From contig NZ_JAVRHX010000008.1 of NCBI RefSeq assembly GCF_031846345.1, positions 67,101 to 131,100 of the forward strand: a stretch of DNA of 64,000 nt, in the 5' to 3' direction. The stretch comes from Glaciecola petra. GTDB lineage: Bacteria; Pseudomonadota; Gammaproteobacteria; Enterobacterales; Alteromonadaceae. The notes beneath the pieces were generated by a model that made no database searches, was not told where the DNA came from, and saw nothing but the letters and a program-made list of their open reading frames with translations. Position numbers and translations under genes: made by a program. Shown one piece after another: positions 16,158-25,736 of the stretch. Position 1 is the first letter of the stretch, and each line of letters begins with the position of its first letter.

Positions 16158-17927
16158 TTAGCCGAGCGCTTCAATATGCGACACAAGCAATTGCACACTT
16201 GTTTGACCACGAAATTCGTTAATGTCTAGTTTGTAAGCTAACTTTATGGCATGCACATTATCATTCGGCCACTTTTTTGTATCTACATTGAAAGCAATAG
16301 CATCAAACACTTGATCCTGTTTTTTCACTACCATTTTCAAATGTGATTGACCCACTATTCGTTGCTGAATTAACTCAAATTCGCTATCAAAAACTGGCTC
16401 TTCAAAAGCTTGTCCCCAAGGGAGCGAATATTTTAATAATGATGCATTGTCTAAAGTCATTTCGTCTTGACTCAAATCTCCATCGGAATAAATAGCCGCT
16501 ACCAATGGTTTGCCGTGTGTTAACGTTGCGATAGCATCGCCAATCACTTGATTAAAGACTGCTTCAAATTCTGCTAATTTAGATCTCTCTATCGATAAAC
16601 CAGCGGCCATTGCATGTCCACCAAATTTTTTTATCAAATCTGGCGCAAGAGAATCAACGCGCACTAGCGCATCACGAATATGTATGCCTTCGATAGATCT
16701 AGCCGACCCTTTTATATAATTATTGTCTTCGTTAGCAAATACAACGCACGGACGATAGTACTTTTCTTTTAAGCGCCCGGCCACAATGCCAACAACGCCT
16801 TGATGAAAGTCAGCCTGATAAACAATAAGTGCTGATGGCAATTGTTCGGTATTTATATCGGTTGACGCAAAAATACGTTCTGCATCGTCTCGCATACTTT
16901 GTTCAATTTCTCGACGGGATTGGTTCAAACCGTCTAATTCAGCCGCATATTGCGCTGCCGTATTTGCATCATCGCATACCAGGCATTCTATGCCTCGCGA
17001 CATATCTTCAAGTCGACCAGCTGCATTTAATCTTGGGCCAATAGCAAAGCCTATATCGCTAGTGCTGCAACGGCGATGATTTCGATTAGTCACGTTCAAT
17101 AAGGCTAATATTCCAGGACGGGTTTTACCGCTTCTAATCCGCTGAATACCTTGATGTACGAGTATTCGATTATTACTATCTAAAGGGACTACATCTGCTA
17201 CCGTGCCTACTGCAACAATATCTAAAAATTGCGCCATATTCGGTACCGGCCACCCTAATTTTGAAAAATAATCTTGTTGTTCCAGCACATTCTTTAGCGC
17301 CGACATTAAATAAAAAGCAACCCCAACACCTGCTAAATTCTTTGATTCAAAATCACATCCTGGCTGGTTTGGATTGACTATAGCATCGGCTTCTGGGAGT
17401 GCCTCAGCAGGGAGATGATGGTCAGTAATAATCACTATTACATCGTGTTGCTTTGCATATGCCACAGCTTCAATACTCGAAATACCGTTATCAACGGTAA
17501 TAATGACATTTGCGCCCTGTTCAATGGCAATATCAACAACAGGTTTAGTCAAACCATAACCATAATCAAAACGATTTGGTACAATGTAATCTACTTTATA
17601 ATAAGCCATTGCTTTAAAGGCCAGTAAACACAAAGCTGTACTTGTTGCGCCATCGGCATCAAAATCACCGACAATACAAATTTGCTTTTGCTGTTTAATA
17701 CAATCAGCTAATAAAATTGCTGCGCGGTTAACGTCTTTGAGTGATTTGTAGTGTTTTAAGTATTTTGCCTGCGTACTCAAATGCTCTAGTGCTTCTTCAT
17801 GATTTTGACTGCTGCCAAAAATGCCGCGATGGCGCAATACCCGTTCAGTGATTGTGCCGTATTGGCTTTGTACCTTAGGGTTAACGTCGTTTTGTTGTTG
17901 CTGTGCTCGGCGAATGACTTGCGGCAA
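16158..17927 (-). CDS. recJ: Single-stranded-DNA-specific 5'-3' exonuclease RecJ
   Basis: Acts in recombination and mismatch repair. 589 residues. The DHH phosphoesterase core holds IVGDFDADGATSTAL (about 80-95), VTVDNGIS, the signature DHHLP, and GTVADVVPLD. The DHHA1 part has GVVGIVAGRLKEKYYRP and FGGHAMAAGLS, and a C-terminal OB domain ends with LAYKLDINEFRGQTS. The start is a TTG preceded by GGGAAG 4 bases upstream; no ATG is available. In many gammaproteobacteria recJ follows dsbC directly; here the sortase locus separates them. Confidence 0.95.
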   Translation of the reverse strand: MPQVIRRAQQQQNDVNPKVQSQYGTITERVLRHRGIFGSSQNHEEALEHLSTQAKYLKHYKSLKDVNRAAILLADCIKQQKQICIVGDFDADGATSTALCLLAFKAMAYYKVDYIVPNRFDYGYGLTKPVVDIAIEQGANVIITVDNGISSIEAVAYAKQHDVIVIITDHHLPAEALPEADAIVNPNQPGCDFESKNLAGVGVAFYLMSALKNVLEQQDYFSKLGWPVPNMAQFLDIVAVGTVADVVPLDSNNRILVHQGIQRIRSGKTRPGILALLNVTNRNHRRCSTSDIGFAIGPRLNAAGRLEDMSRGIECLVCDDANTAAQYAAELDGLNQSRREIEQSMRDDAERIFASTDINTEQLPSALIVYQADFHQGVVGIVAGRLKEKYYRPCVVFANEDNNYIKGSARSIEGIHIRDALVRVDSLAPDLIKKFGGHAMAAGLSIERSKLAEFEAVFNQVIGDAIATLTHGKPLVAAIYSDGDLSQDEMTLDNASLLKYSLPWGQAFEEPVFDSEFELIQQRIVGQSHLKMVVKKQDQVFDAIAFNVDTKKWPNDNVHAIKLAYKLDINEFRGQTSVQLLVSHIEALG

Positions 17928-17951
17928 ATGACTTCCCTACCTTCGGTGGCT

Positions 17952-20132
17952 TTAATCGAGTTCAAATAATACAATAACTCCGCTGTGATCAGGAAGGTTT
18001 TCTATTGTTAAATGACCTCCGTGATACTGCGCAATCATATTGGCTACATATAAACCTAAGCCCAAATGAGCTTGTTCAGCGGTGGTCGATTTACGTACAG
18101 AAATCATCGAATTAAGCAATTGTTTATTCATATTTTCAGGCAATAATGGCCCACTATTGGTTACACTTAACGCAAATTTGCTCGCCTTTTTAAACAAGCG
18201 GATATTGATAGGTGTGCCACTATTCATAAACTCAACCGCGTTAGTCACCACTTTATCTAACATTTGGGCAAACATTTCGGGCGAGCCTTTTAATAGTGCT
18301 TCGTCTAGTTGCACATTTAGTTGGATGTTGCCTTCAGGATAAGTCATAGCATATCCCTTTACACAACCGGTTAATAATTTAACAAGGTCAAATTCTTCGG
18401 CCTCGTTATGGCTAATTGCTTGTTCAAGGCGAGTTGCCTCACTCATGCTATTGAGTATGCTACTCAAACGCTTAATCCCCTGTTTTGCGCGACCAATATA
18501 CTCATCTTTGTCTTCTTGAGAGTCACTTAAAGATAAGTTATCGAGGGATGAATTAACAACCGCCACCGGCGTGCGTAATTCGTGTGAAAGTCGAGATGCC
18601 ATATTTTCAAGGTATTGATTATACTGAGATAATTTAGACAATACTTGATTGAACGAACGCGAAAGATCGCCAATTTCGTCGCGCGTATTAGTAGGTTTCA
18701 TGGTACCTACAATTTTACCGTTTATATCAATAGCTGCTTCGGTTTCATCGCGCAGTTTACGTATTCGATTAGAAATACGTGAAGCAAACAAAAATAAACC
18801 TAAGGTGGCAATTACAATTACCGCTAAAATAAAATGAAACTGTTTTTCTAAGGCCTGATTGCGCAAACTGCGAATGCCATGAGTGGTTTGTTCTACCACC
18901 ACGGCTCCCATGACTTGTTCGTCAATATAAATGGGATGCGCTGCCGATAAAATGACCGCTTTATCATCTGAACTTAAACGCCATAAAGTGCTGGGCGTTC
19001 CATCTAAAGCCTCAGCAATATCTCGACCTTCCAAAGCAAAAGCGTCAGCTAAATCATCTATGAAATCTGTAGGTGGTTTGGTTAATATTTTATAATACAA
19101 AGGCAGTAAAATACGTTGCTCTAAATAGTCCCAAATTTGCGCTGAATCACTCGCACTCCCACCTATATCGCTCTGGCCAACATTATTAGCGTTTAAACCT
19201 ATACCTTGGGCATCTTGGATATCGCCAGAACGAGCCAATACACGCATATGCTTGTCGACGACCCATACTCTAGCCCCAGAATATTTTAAACCTTTAACAA
19301 TTCGTTCAATTTCAGGTGAAGGGACTAAAACGGTACCAAGTGAATCTGATTGAGTAGGATTAGCCGTTCCCATAACGTATTTGACCTGTCGCGTATTAGG
19401 GTCATCAACATCACCTAATGCAAAGGCAATTTTGCTCGACAACATACTCGTTGGAAAACGTAGCTCGAGTTGGTAACCCGTTTCCGTATTTTCCCATTGA
19501 CCTTGTATGCGTGTTTCTAATGCAATTGGGTTGATAGTCTCGGTATCAACATCTAGTTTATAAGCATTTACCCAACCTGACGCATACGGTGAAATAATAT
19601 AACGCTCAAAGCGACCGCTAGCGTTTAGCATAGCAAGCTGCAAATAATCGTTACGGTCAACTCGCAATGAGCTTTGCGGGCGCATGACAACACTGTCGTC
19701 AGTCACATCAAACATTGCATACAAAAAAGTATCGTACTGCCCTAGCATGTGCTTAAACGATAAGCTATTTGTCTGATACACCGCACTTTGTTCGACCAAA
19801 TTAGTGGCCCCATATGCCAGCATATTAGCCTGGTAGTCTTGCCAGTCACTTAAGTCACCGTCGAGTTTAATGGGGTATTGAATCTTGTGTGCATACAAGT
19901 CTGTACCAGGACGAATATCTGCTAAAAACGCAGATTGCTTATCAAATAAAGCCGGGCGTTCATGCAGCGCTGTAGCAACCGCTCTTGCTGTACCAACAAG
20001 GGTTTGCTCTTGACCTACACGCAGGTAACTTTCGAGTTGCCATACATATTGATAACTCAAATAAGGAATAGCCAATAAAAACGCACTGAATATCAGCAGT
20101 TTGAGTCTTAGACTAAAGGCAAAGCGCTTCAT
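17952..20132 (-). CDS. Dedicated sortase system sensor histidine kinase
   Basis: 726 residues from the ATG at 20132, which overlaps the response-regulator stop by 4 bases (ATGA). Order: membrane helix 1 (about 10-28), a periplasmic sensor of about 400 residues, helix 2 (FILAVIVIATLGLFLFA), HAMP, and HisKA with the phospho-acceptor His517 in SHELRTP. The HATPase part has an N box (DKVVTNAVEF) and a late LGLGLYVANMI. The large sensor containing LDGDLSDWQDYQ matches the kinase described for proteobacterial dedicated sortase systems. It should sense an envelope cue and phosphorylate the neighbouring regulator. It ends 24 bases before recJ. Confidence 0.88.
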   Translation of the reverse strand: MKRFAFSLRLKLLIFSAFLLAIPYLSYQYVWQLESYLRVGQEQTLVGTARAVATALHERPALFDKQSAFLADIRPGTDLYAHKIQYPIKLDGDLSDWQDYQANMLAYGATNLVEQSAVYQTNSLSFKHMLGQYDTFLYAMFDVTDDSVVMRPQSSLRVDRNDYLQLAMLNASGRFERYIISPYASGWVNAYKLDVDTETINPIALETRIQGQWENTETGYQLELRFPTSMLSSKIAFALGDVDDPNTRQVKYVMGTANPTQSDSLGTVLVPSPEIERIVKGLKYSGARVWVVDKHMRVLARSGDIQDAQGIGLNANNVGQSDIGGSASDSAQIWDYLEQRILLPLYYKILTKPPTDFIDDLADAFALEGRDIAEALDGTPSTLWRLSSDDKAVILSAAHPIYIDEQVMGAVVVEQTTHGIRSLRNQALEKQFHFILAVIVIATLGLFLFASRISNRIRKLRDETEAAIDINGKIVGTMKPTNTRDEIGDLSRSFNQVLSKLSQYNQYLENMASRLSHELRTPVAVVNSSLDNLSLSDSQEDKDEYIGRAKQGIKRLSSILNSMSEATRLEQAISHNEAEEFDLVKLLTGCVKGYAMTYPEGNIQLNVQLDEALLKGSPEMFAQMLDKVVTNAVEFMNSGTPINIRLFKKASKFALSVTNSGPLLPENMNKQLLNSMISVRKSTTAEQAHLGLGLYVANMIAQYHGGHLTIENLPDHSGVIVLFELD

Positions 20133-20824
20133 GCACTTGGCTTCCAACGGTAGCCCATGCCATACACAGTTTCTACACAGTCGAAATCAGGATCTAGTTG
20201 TAAAAATTTTTTCCTTATTCGTTTAATGTGCGAAGTAATGGTTGTATCGTCGACCACCATTTTTGATTCGTCCATTAACTGCTGACGACTCTTCACATGT
20301 CCGCCATGTTTGGCAATAGCATGTAACATCCAAAATTCCGTCACGGTTAAATCAACCGCTTTTGATTGCCAAGTAACTTGCATTCTATTGGTATCCATAC
20401 TGAGCTCACCCGACACAATTAAATCGCTCTCTGCCAAGGGCTGTTGCAGTAATTCGGTGCGTCTAAACAAAGCAGAAATTCTGGCCAATAAGTGCGGTAA
20501 GCTAATATCTTTTGTTAGGTAATCATCGGCGCCCATGCGTAAGCCACATATGGTATCAAAATCGTTATCACGGGCAGTAAAAAAAATGATGGGTAATGTG
20601 CTCGATTTTGCGCGTAATAACTGGCAAAGGGTAAACCCACCATCTATATCATCACCTAAACCAATATCAATAATAGCTAAATCGGGTAACCGTAAATTAA
20701 ACGCTTTTTCGGCACTCGCCCTATCGGCATATGGCATCACTTTATAGCCTTGACGGCTTAAAGCATCAACGTAGTTCTCTCTTAAAGCTTGTTCGTCTTC
20801 GATGAGGGCGATGTACTTTTGCAT
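20129..20824 (-). CDS. Dedicated sortase system response regulator (OmpR family)
   Basis: 231 residues: a receiver domain with acidic pocket EDE near the N-terminus, phospho-acceptor Asp53 in IIDIG, the switch Thr in FFTARD and a Lys in DDYLTKD. A winged-helix DNA-binding domain follows (VDLTVTEFWMLHAIA, TTITSHIKRIRKKF, VETVYGMGYRW). Paired by overlap with the kinase. It is divergent from the OmpA-like, target and sortase genes; the 195-base gap between is the obvious place for it to act. Confidence 0.9.
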   Translation of the reverse strand: MQKYIALIEDEQALRENYVDALSRQGYKVMPYADRASAEKAFNLRLPDLAIIDIGLGDDIDGGFTLCQLLRAKSSTLPIIFFTARDNDFDTICGLRMGADDYLTKDISLPHLLARISALFRRTELLQQPLAESDLIVSGELSMDTNRMQVTWQSKAVDLTVTEFWMLHAIAKHGGHVKSRQQLMDESKMVVDDTTITSHIKRIRKKFLQLDPDFDCVETVYGMGYRWKPSA

Positions 20825-21019
20825 ATCGAAAATTATGACTCTTGATTTACTATTTGGGCTTAGTATCGGTTAAAACCATGCAGATAAAAAGCATTCGACA
20901 GTAATTTCCATATTTCTGCCACAATTGACCTCAACATTGCCACTTTTTCTCCCTTAAATAGCCTTTTTTGTGGGTTTTAATAGATTCCGTAGTCACCACA
21001 AACCCTTTTGGAGAAACTA
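20825..21019. promoter_or_regulatory. Divergent control region of the sortase locus
   Basis: A gap between the response regulator (minus) and the PdsO gene (plus). It must carry both promoters and probably the regulator's binding site. No confident -10/-35 pair was picked. Confidence 0.4.
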
Positions 21020-21790
21020 ATGAAAAAATTACTACTTGTTACTACTATCGCGTTAAGTCTTGGTCTTGCTAGCACTCCTGCCGCATTTGCAAAGCCAAAT
21101 GAAGAACAAAAAGCACAAGAAACCAAAAATGATCTAGTCGGATTTGGTTCAGGCGCTATCACCGGCGGCGCTGTTGGTGGGCCTATAGGCGCAGTTGTTG
21201 GCGGTATTATTGGTTTGTTGATTGCCGAAGATGTAAACAACAAAAATGAAATCGAACAAATGGATATTGAACTTGCGCAAGCCAATACAGCTCTTGAAAA
21301 GCAATATACAGACTTTATTGCGCTGCAGTCACATATTGAAGAGTTAGAGCGCCAAAAAATAATACGAGTGGCCGCCTTTGAGTCACAAGCAAATGAAGAA
21401 TGGTTAACAGAATTGACCAACTTTGAAACCAACTTACAATTCAAAACTGCATCATTTTTAGTTGAAGATAATTATACTAGTCAACTAAATAGCCTTGCTG
21501 AAGTGTTAAATAATTACCCTACTTTGGCCGTTGAATTAACTGGATACGCTGACCATAGAGGCGACTCTCAGTACAACAAAACACTGTCTGAGCAGCGTGC
21601 TGAAGCGGTAAAACGTTTTTTACTTGAGCGTGAAGTATCTGCCACACAAATTAAAGTCTCTGGTGCTGGTGAATACTTAACTAAAACCGATGCTAGTAAC
21701 AGTGTTGAAGACCTGTTTTTTTCTCGCAAAGTCAATGTCAACATAATAAAAGCCAAGCAACAAATGACCGCTTCAAGCTCACTTAACTAA
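21020..21790 (+). CDS. pdsO: PdsO, OmpA-like protein of the dedicated sortase system
   Basis: 256 residues: a Sec signal peptide (LLVTTIALSLGLASTPAAFA), a glycine-zipper segment (GAITGGAVGGPIGAVVGG) able to insert in a membrane, a coiled-coil stretch (about 75-115), and a C-terminal OmpA peptidoglycan-binding domain (LTGYADHRGDSQYNKTLS, RAEAVKRFL). The ATG at 21020 is chosen over an upstream TTG because GGAG lies 6 bases before it. PdsO-type proteins always accompany class GN sortases. A role as cell-wall-linked receiver or scaffold for the sorted protein is inference. Confidence 0.88.
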   Translation: MKKLLLVTTIALSLGLASTPAAFAKPNEEQKAQETKNDLVGFGSGAITGGAVGGPIGAVVGGIIGLLIAEDVNNKNEIEQMDIELAQANTALEKQYTDFIALQSHIEELERQKIIRVAAFESQANEEWLTELTNFETNLQFKTASFLVEDNYTSQLNSLAEVLNNYPTLAVELTGYADHRGDSQYNKTLSEQRAEAVKRFLLEREVSATQIKVSGAGEYLTKTDASNSVEDLFFSRKVNVNIIKAKQQMTASSSLN

Positions 21791-21812
21791 AAATAATACG
21801 GAAATAAACCAT

Positions 21813-21845
21813 GCGGCCTTTACCTCGTTAATTCAAAGAGGCCGC
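21813..21845 (+). terminator. Stem-loop between pdsO and the sortase target gene
   Basis: GCGGCCT and AGGCCGC form a perfect 7-bp stem around a 19-base loop. A run of five T follows only 8 bases later, so it may be a leaky terminator or an mRNA-stabilising hairpin that sets the pdsO:target ratio. Confidence 0.45.
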
Positions 21846-21923
21846 AAATATCGTTTTTCGTATTTTAATTTTCTTGCTAGCACGTTTATTTTGCCTGTTA
21901 GCCACCATTTTGGAGTTGAGCCA

Positions 21924-24260
21924 ATGCGATCATTGCAACGCTTAAGCCTTATTCTAGTGACTCTTGTGATCATTAGTATTGTCATTGCTCAGTCTGATTC
22001 TGCGCAATACATTAGCCCCACTGAAACCAAAGCGCAAAATTCGAAGTTATCAGACATAACAATCAATGGAAACACTAACGACGTCAATATTGTTCAAATA
22101 AGTAGTGCTGCCGATCATGTTGTTGAAATAGCTAAAACCAATCCCTTGTCTGAACAAAATACTAGCGTTTCTAGCTCGCAACAGAGTTCAACACAGCTCG
22201 TTACCAATATTTATCAAACTCAAAGCGGTAGCTTTTATTTTGAAGACGATAATCAAAAAACCATTACTTATAGTGACCATGGACAAGACACTAATGAGCA
22301 ATATACGCCATCAAAGCAGCGGTACTATTTGCCATCACTTCTTAAAAATACTGAAGCCAATATTAATATTACTGGCCCAATAGCTCGTACCAGTATTACG
22401 CAAGTATTTTCAAACCCAAGTGATACCGTTAGATCAGGTGTTTACGTTTTCCCTTTGCCACAAAATGCTGCCGTTGATCACTTAGTGATGCACATAGAAG
22501 GACGTAAAATTGAAGGTGTTATTAAACGCAAGCAAGAAGCAAAAGAGCTTTTCAAAATGGCAAAAGCGGTAGGTAAAAAAGCGGCTTTAGTCAGTCAAAT
22601 TCGACCTAATATTTTTACTAATCGTATCGCGAATATCCCGCCAAAATCAGAAGTCAAAGTGACAATCGAATACCAGCAGTTTATTGTGCAAGACAAACAC
22701 AATTATAGCGTGCGTTTGCCATTAAGTATTACTCCTCGATACGCACCAGTTGGACAAACACTGCTGCCACAGCCCGCCACTCTGGAGGGAGAAGTTGATA
22801 TTAAGGTTCGCTTAAATACAGGTTTGCCGGTACAAGAAATTGCCAGCGAACACCATCCCGTTAGTGTCAACAACCGTCAAAATACCGAATATCACATTCA
22901 ATTAGATACCGAAAAGCCAGCCAACAAAGACTTTGTGCTCAATTGGCAAGTAAAAACCGGATATAGGGTTCAAGCTGCTCACTTTACTTATCACCAAAAT
23001 AAGCATGAATATGGTTTGATAACGCTAATGCCACCGGTACAAGATACACTTTCTGCTAAACGAAATGTAATGTTTATATTGGATGTGTCGGGGTCGATGG
23101 TTGGAGAAGCATTGAATCAAGCCAAACAAGCGCTCGCCATTGCAATTGAAGATTTAAGTGAACATGACCAATTCAATGTGATTGCCTTTAGTTCAGAGGC
23201 AGAGGCGCTTTGGCAGAGCAGTCAACAAGCTTCATCAGATGCAAAAAATGAAGCTTTGTCGATGCTTTATCAATTGGAAGCTGATGGCGGAACAGAAATA
23301 CAGCAAGCATTAGATCTTGCATTTTCTTTTCCCACCCTAAGCGACAATAAAGCGCTTGATCAAATAGTGTTTATCACCGACGGCAGTGTCAGCAATGAAC
23401 AACAGCTAATGCAAACCATTTATAATGGGCTTGGCGACTATCGTCTTTTCACCATAGGTATTGGCAGCGCACCTAATGCATACTTTATGGAAGAAGCCGC
23501 TGCGGTTGGCAAAGGAACCTATACATTTATAGGGGATTTACAAACTGTAAAACCCAAGATGACTGCACTCTTAGCAAAAATAAAACGCCCCGCTCTTACC
23601 AATATACAACTGAATATTAAGGACCCAAAGCAAGCATTTGGTTTTGAAATTTTCCCAAGAAACATCCCTGATTTATATGCAGATGAGCCACTTATTATTT
23701 CTTATAAAAGGACAATTGATGACAGTTCAATCCATAATATGCCTAGCGATAGTGAACAAGCTATACCGTTTTCAGTAATGGGAGAGTTTCAAGGATTTAC
23801 GGCAAACGGTGAAAACCAATGGAAAAGTGAATTACCCGCCATAAGCGCAACAGAAGAAACCGGTATTCATAAGCATTGGGCCCGGCAAAAAATTAAAGAT
23901 TTACATCGACAGCTAAATATAAACACTCGCGTTCAACATGATCAACGTTCACAGCAACAATCGGCGTTGTCTGATAAAAAAGGCATAGAAGAAGCGATAA
24001 CGGTAGTTGCTTTGAATCATCATTTAGTCAGCAAATTTACTAGTTTAGTTGCCATTGATCATCATACCGAAAATAACATCAAAGCTAAAACCAACCAACT
24101 AGTAACAAAAAGTATGGGAGCTCAGCATGTCTATGCCGTCAATCGCTTACCCAAAACATCCACAACTAGCAAATTAATGGCGATTTTAGGTTTATTTTTG
24201 TCTTTAGTAGGTGCCTCACTAATTTTTGTAAAACACTTGTTCACCTCGGTTTCACAATGA
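21924..24260 (+). CDS. Sortase target protein with VIT and vWA domains
   Basis: 778 residues from the ATG at 21924 (GGAG 8 bases upstream; an in-frame TTG at 21891 lacks one). N-terminal signal/anchor (SLILVTLVIISIVIA), a VIT domain in the first third (RSGVYVFPLPQNAAVDHL, EGVIKRKQEAKELF, SEVKVTIEYQQ), and a vWA domain with MIDAS residues DVSGS near 387 and TDGS further on. The C-terminus has LPKTS at about 742-746, a hydrophobic helix (LMAILGLFLSLVGASLIFV) and a short tail. This is the marine proteobacterial sortase target family. The sorting motif is an LPxTG variant with Ser in the last position. It should be cleaved and relinked by the adjacent sortase. Confidence 0.92.
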   Translation: MRSLQRLSLILVTLVIISIVIAQSDSAQYISPTETKAQNSKLSDITINGNTNDVNIVQISSAADHVVEIAKTNPLSEQNTSVSSSQQSSTQLVTNIYQTQSGSFYFEDDNQKTITYSDHGQDTNEQYTPSKQRYYLPSLLKNTEANINITGPIARTSITQVFSNPSDTVRSGVYVFPLPQNAAVDHLVMHIEGRKIEGVIKRKQEAKELFKMAKAVGKKAALVSQIRPNIFTNRIANIPPKSEVKVTIEYQQFIVQDKHNYSVRLPLSITPRYAPVGQTLLPQPATLEGEVDIKVRLNTGLPVQEIASEHHPVSVNNRQNTEYHIQLDTEKPANKDFVLNWQVKTGYRVQAAHFTYHQNKHEYGLITLMPPVQDTLSAKRNVMFILDVSGSMVGEALNQAKQALAIAIEDLSEHDQFNVIAFSSEAEALWQSSQQASSDAKNEALSMLYQLEADGGTEIQQALDLAFSFPTLSDNKALDQIVFITDGSVSNEQQLMQTIYNGLGDYRLFTIGIGSAPNAYFMEEAAAVGKGTYTFIGDLQTVKPKMTALLAKIKRPALTNIQLNIKDPKQAFGFEIFPRNIPDLYADEPLIISYKRTIDDSSIHNMPSDSEQAIPFSVMGEFQGFTANGENQWKSELPAISATEETGIHKHWARQKIKDLHRQLNINTRVQHDQRSQQQSALSDKKGIEEAITVVALNHHLVSKFTSLVAIDHHTENNIKAKTNQLVTKSMGAQHVYAVNRLPKTSTTSKLMAILGLFLSLVGASLIFVKHLFTSVSQ

Positions 24261-24826
24261 AGGCTCAAGGTATTCTAATACTCACCATTGGGTGTTGTTT
24301 GATTATTAATGCTAGCTATATACAGATAAAAGCATCAGTGGCGCAGATGTTGATAGCTGGCGCATTTAGAGAGCAATTATATACCGGTCAGCCGGTAAAA
24401 CCGTGGCCTTGGGCCGATACCAAAGTTATTGCAAAGTTAAGTACAAGCATCAGTAACAACACCCATAAAAGTTATGTGCTGCAGGACGCCTCAATGCGCA
24501 ATTTAGCTTTTGGCCCTGCGTATATGGTCAACACAGGTGAATTAGCAAGTACCGCCAACTTTGGCAATAGTGTTATTGTTGGGCACAGAGATACACACTT
24601 TGCATATCTTGAACACCTAACCATAAATGATGAAATTACAGTAAGTGATTATAATGGTGAGACAAGATATAAAGTCATACAAGTTGAGGTTGTAGATGAG
24701 TCGGATGTGAGCGTGTTAGAACAGACAGAGCAAAAAATACTTACTCTAATTACATGTTACCCGTTTGATGATATAAGCCCCGACCCAACTGAAAGGTACG
24801 TTGTCAGGGCTATCAAAATTGCTTAA
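24257..24826 (+). CDS. Class GN (proteobacterial) sortase
   Basis: Cys transpeptidase that should cut the target at its LPKTS motif outside the inner membrane. 189 residues: N-terminal anchor (ILILTIGCCLIINASYI), then a sortase beta barrel with catalytic His110 in VGHRDTHF, Cys167 in TLITCYPFD and Arg180 in TERYVVRA. All three catalytic residues are present. It overlaps the target stop by 4 bases, so enzyme and substrate are coupled. It is convergent with dsbC, 21 bases away. Confidence 0.92.
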   Translation: MKAQGILILTIGCCLIINASYIQIKASVAQMLIAGAFREQLYTGQPVKPWPWADTKVIAKLSTSISNNTHKSYVLQDASMRNLAFGPAYMVNTGELASTANFGNSVIVGHRDTHFAYLEHLTINDEITVSDYNGETRYKVIQVEVVDESDVSVLEQTEQKILTLITCYPFDDISPDPTERYVVRAIKIA

Positions 24827-24847
24827 TTAATTGACTTGATGATTCGC

Positions 24848-25576
24848 CTAAATGCTATCTTTTATAGTGTTTCTTAACACGCTAGCAGGTTGATATCCGG
24901 CAATTACAGAACCATTTGGTAAAACGATATTGGGAGTGCCACTAACGCCTATTCGTTGCCCAAATTTGAACTGTTCAGCAACTTCGTTTTCGCATGATGC
25001 GTCATCAACTGATTTTCCCGCTTTAGCATCAGTAATGGCTTGATGGGGATCCTCTGAACACCAAATTGATACCGTATCGCGATAAACTTGACTATTGATA
25101 CCTGCTCGAGGCCAAGCTAAATAACGAACGGTAATACCAAAGTCATTTAATTGGTCCATTTCGTTATGTAGTTTACGGCAATATCCACACGTTGCATCAG
25201 TAAATACATTAATCACATATTCTTCTTTATCGGCCTTAAACTCAATAGCAGACTCTGCAAAACGTTCTATACCTTTAATACGAAGGTCTTTAAGCGCGTT
25301 TTCAGTTTCGTCAACAATGCTACCGGCAACATTATAAATACGCGCCTGCATAAAATAGTTACCATCGTCGCTGATATAAAACAGACCACGGTCTGTGAAA
25401 ATCTGCTTTAGTCCTGGTACTGGCGAATCAGCAATTGCCGTAATATCCAAGTCTAACTTTTTAGATAGGGACGCCATTAACGCTTCATCAGCGTCTTGTG
25501 CAAGTGCACTTGTTGAAACAGTCAGCGCCACAAACAAGGCAAAAAATAAACGGGTCAATACGGCTTTTACTTTCAT
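24848..25576 (-). CDS. dsbC: DsbC, periplasmic disulfide isomerase
   Basis: 242 residues: signal peptide (FFALFVALTVSTSALA), an N-terminal dimerisation domain and a thioredoxin fold with the active site CGYC and a cis-Pro region (GVSGTPNIVLPNG). It rearranges wrong disulfides in the periplasm and is kept reduced by DsbD. A further C-terminal Cys pair, as in E. coli DsbC, is present. The start at 25576 is preferred over 25621 because GGAAG precedes it and the signal peptide begins there. It lies downstream of xerD as in E. coli. Confidence 0.95.
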   Translation of the reverse strand: MKVKAVLTRLFFALFVALTVSTSALAQDADEALMASLSKKLDLDITAIADSPVPGLKQIFTDRGLFYISDDGNYFMQARIYNVAGSIVDETENALKDLRIKGIERFAESAIEFKADKEEYVINVFTDATCGYCRKLHNEMDQLNDFGITVRYLAWPRAGINSQVYRDTVSIWCSEDPHQAITDAKAGKSVDDASCENEVAEQFKFGQRIGVSGTPNIVLPNGSVIAGYQPASVLRNTIKDSI

Positions 25577-25736
25577 TAACTTCTTCCAAAAATAACGGTT
25601 ATATATGAGTAGACCGTTCAAACGAGGTTTTTACTTCATATTTTTATTTGTAATCATCAATCCAACATTATACGAGCTTATCGGCCGAAAAGAGTAAAAA
25701 TTTGCGAATATTTTTCAAGCCCCAAAAAATTCTTAC

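Noticed and set aside
20977..21444. 155-codon open frame on the minus strand across pdsO
   Set aside because: Serine/cysteine-rich antisense of a well-supported gene with signal peptide and OmpA domain; no ribosome site or family.
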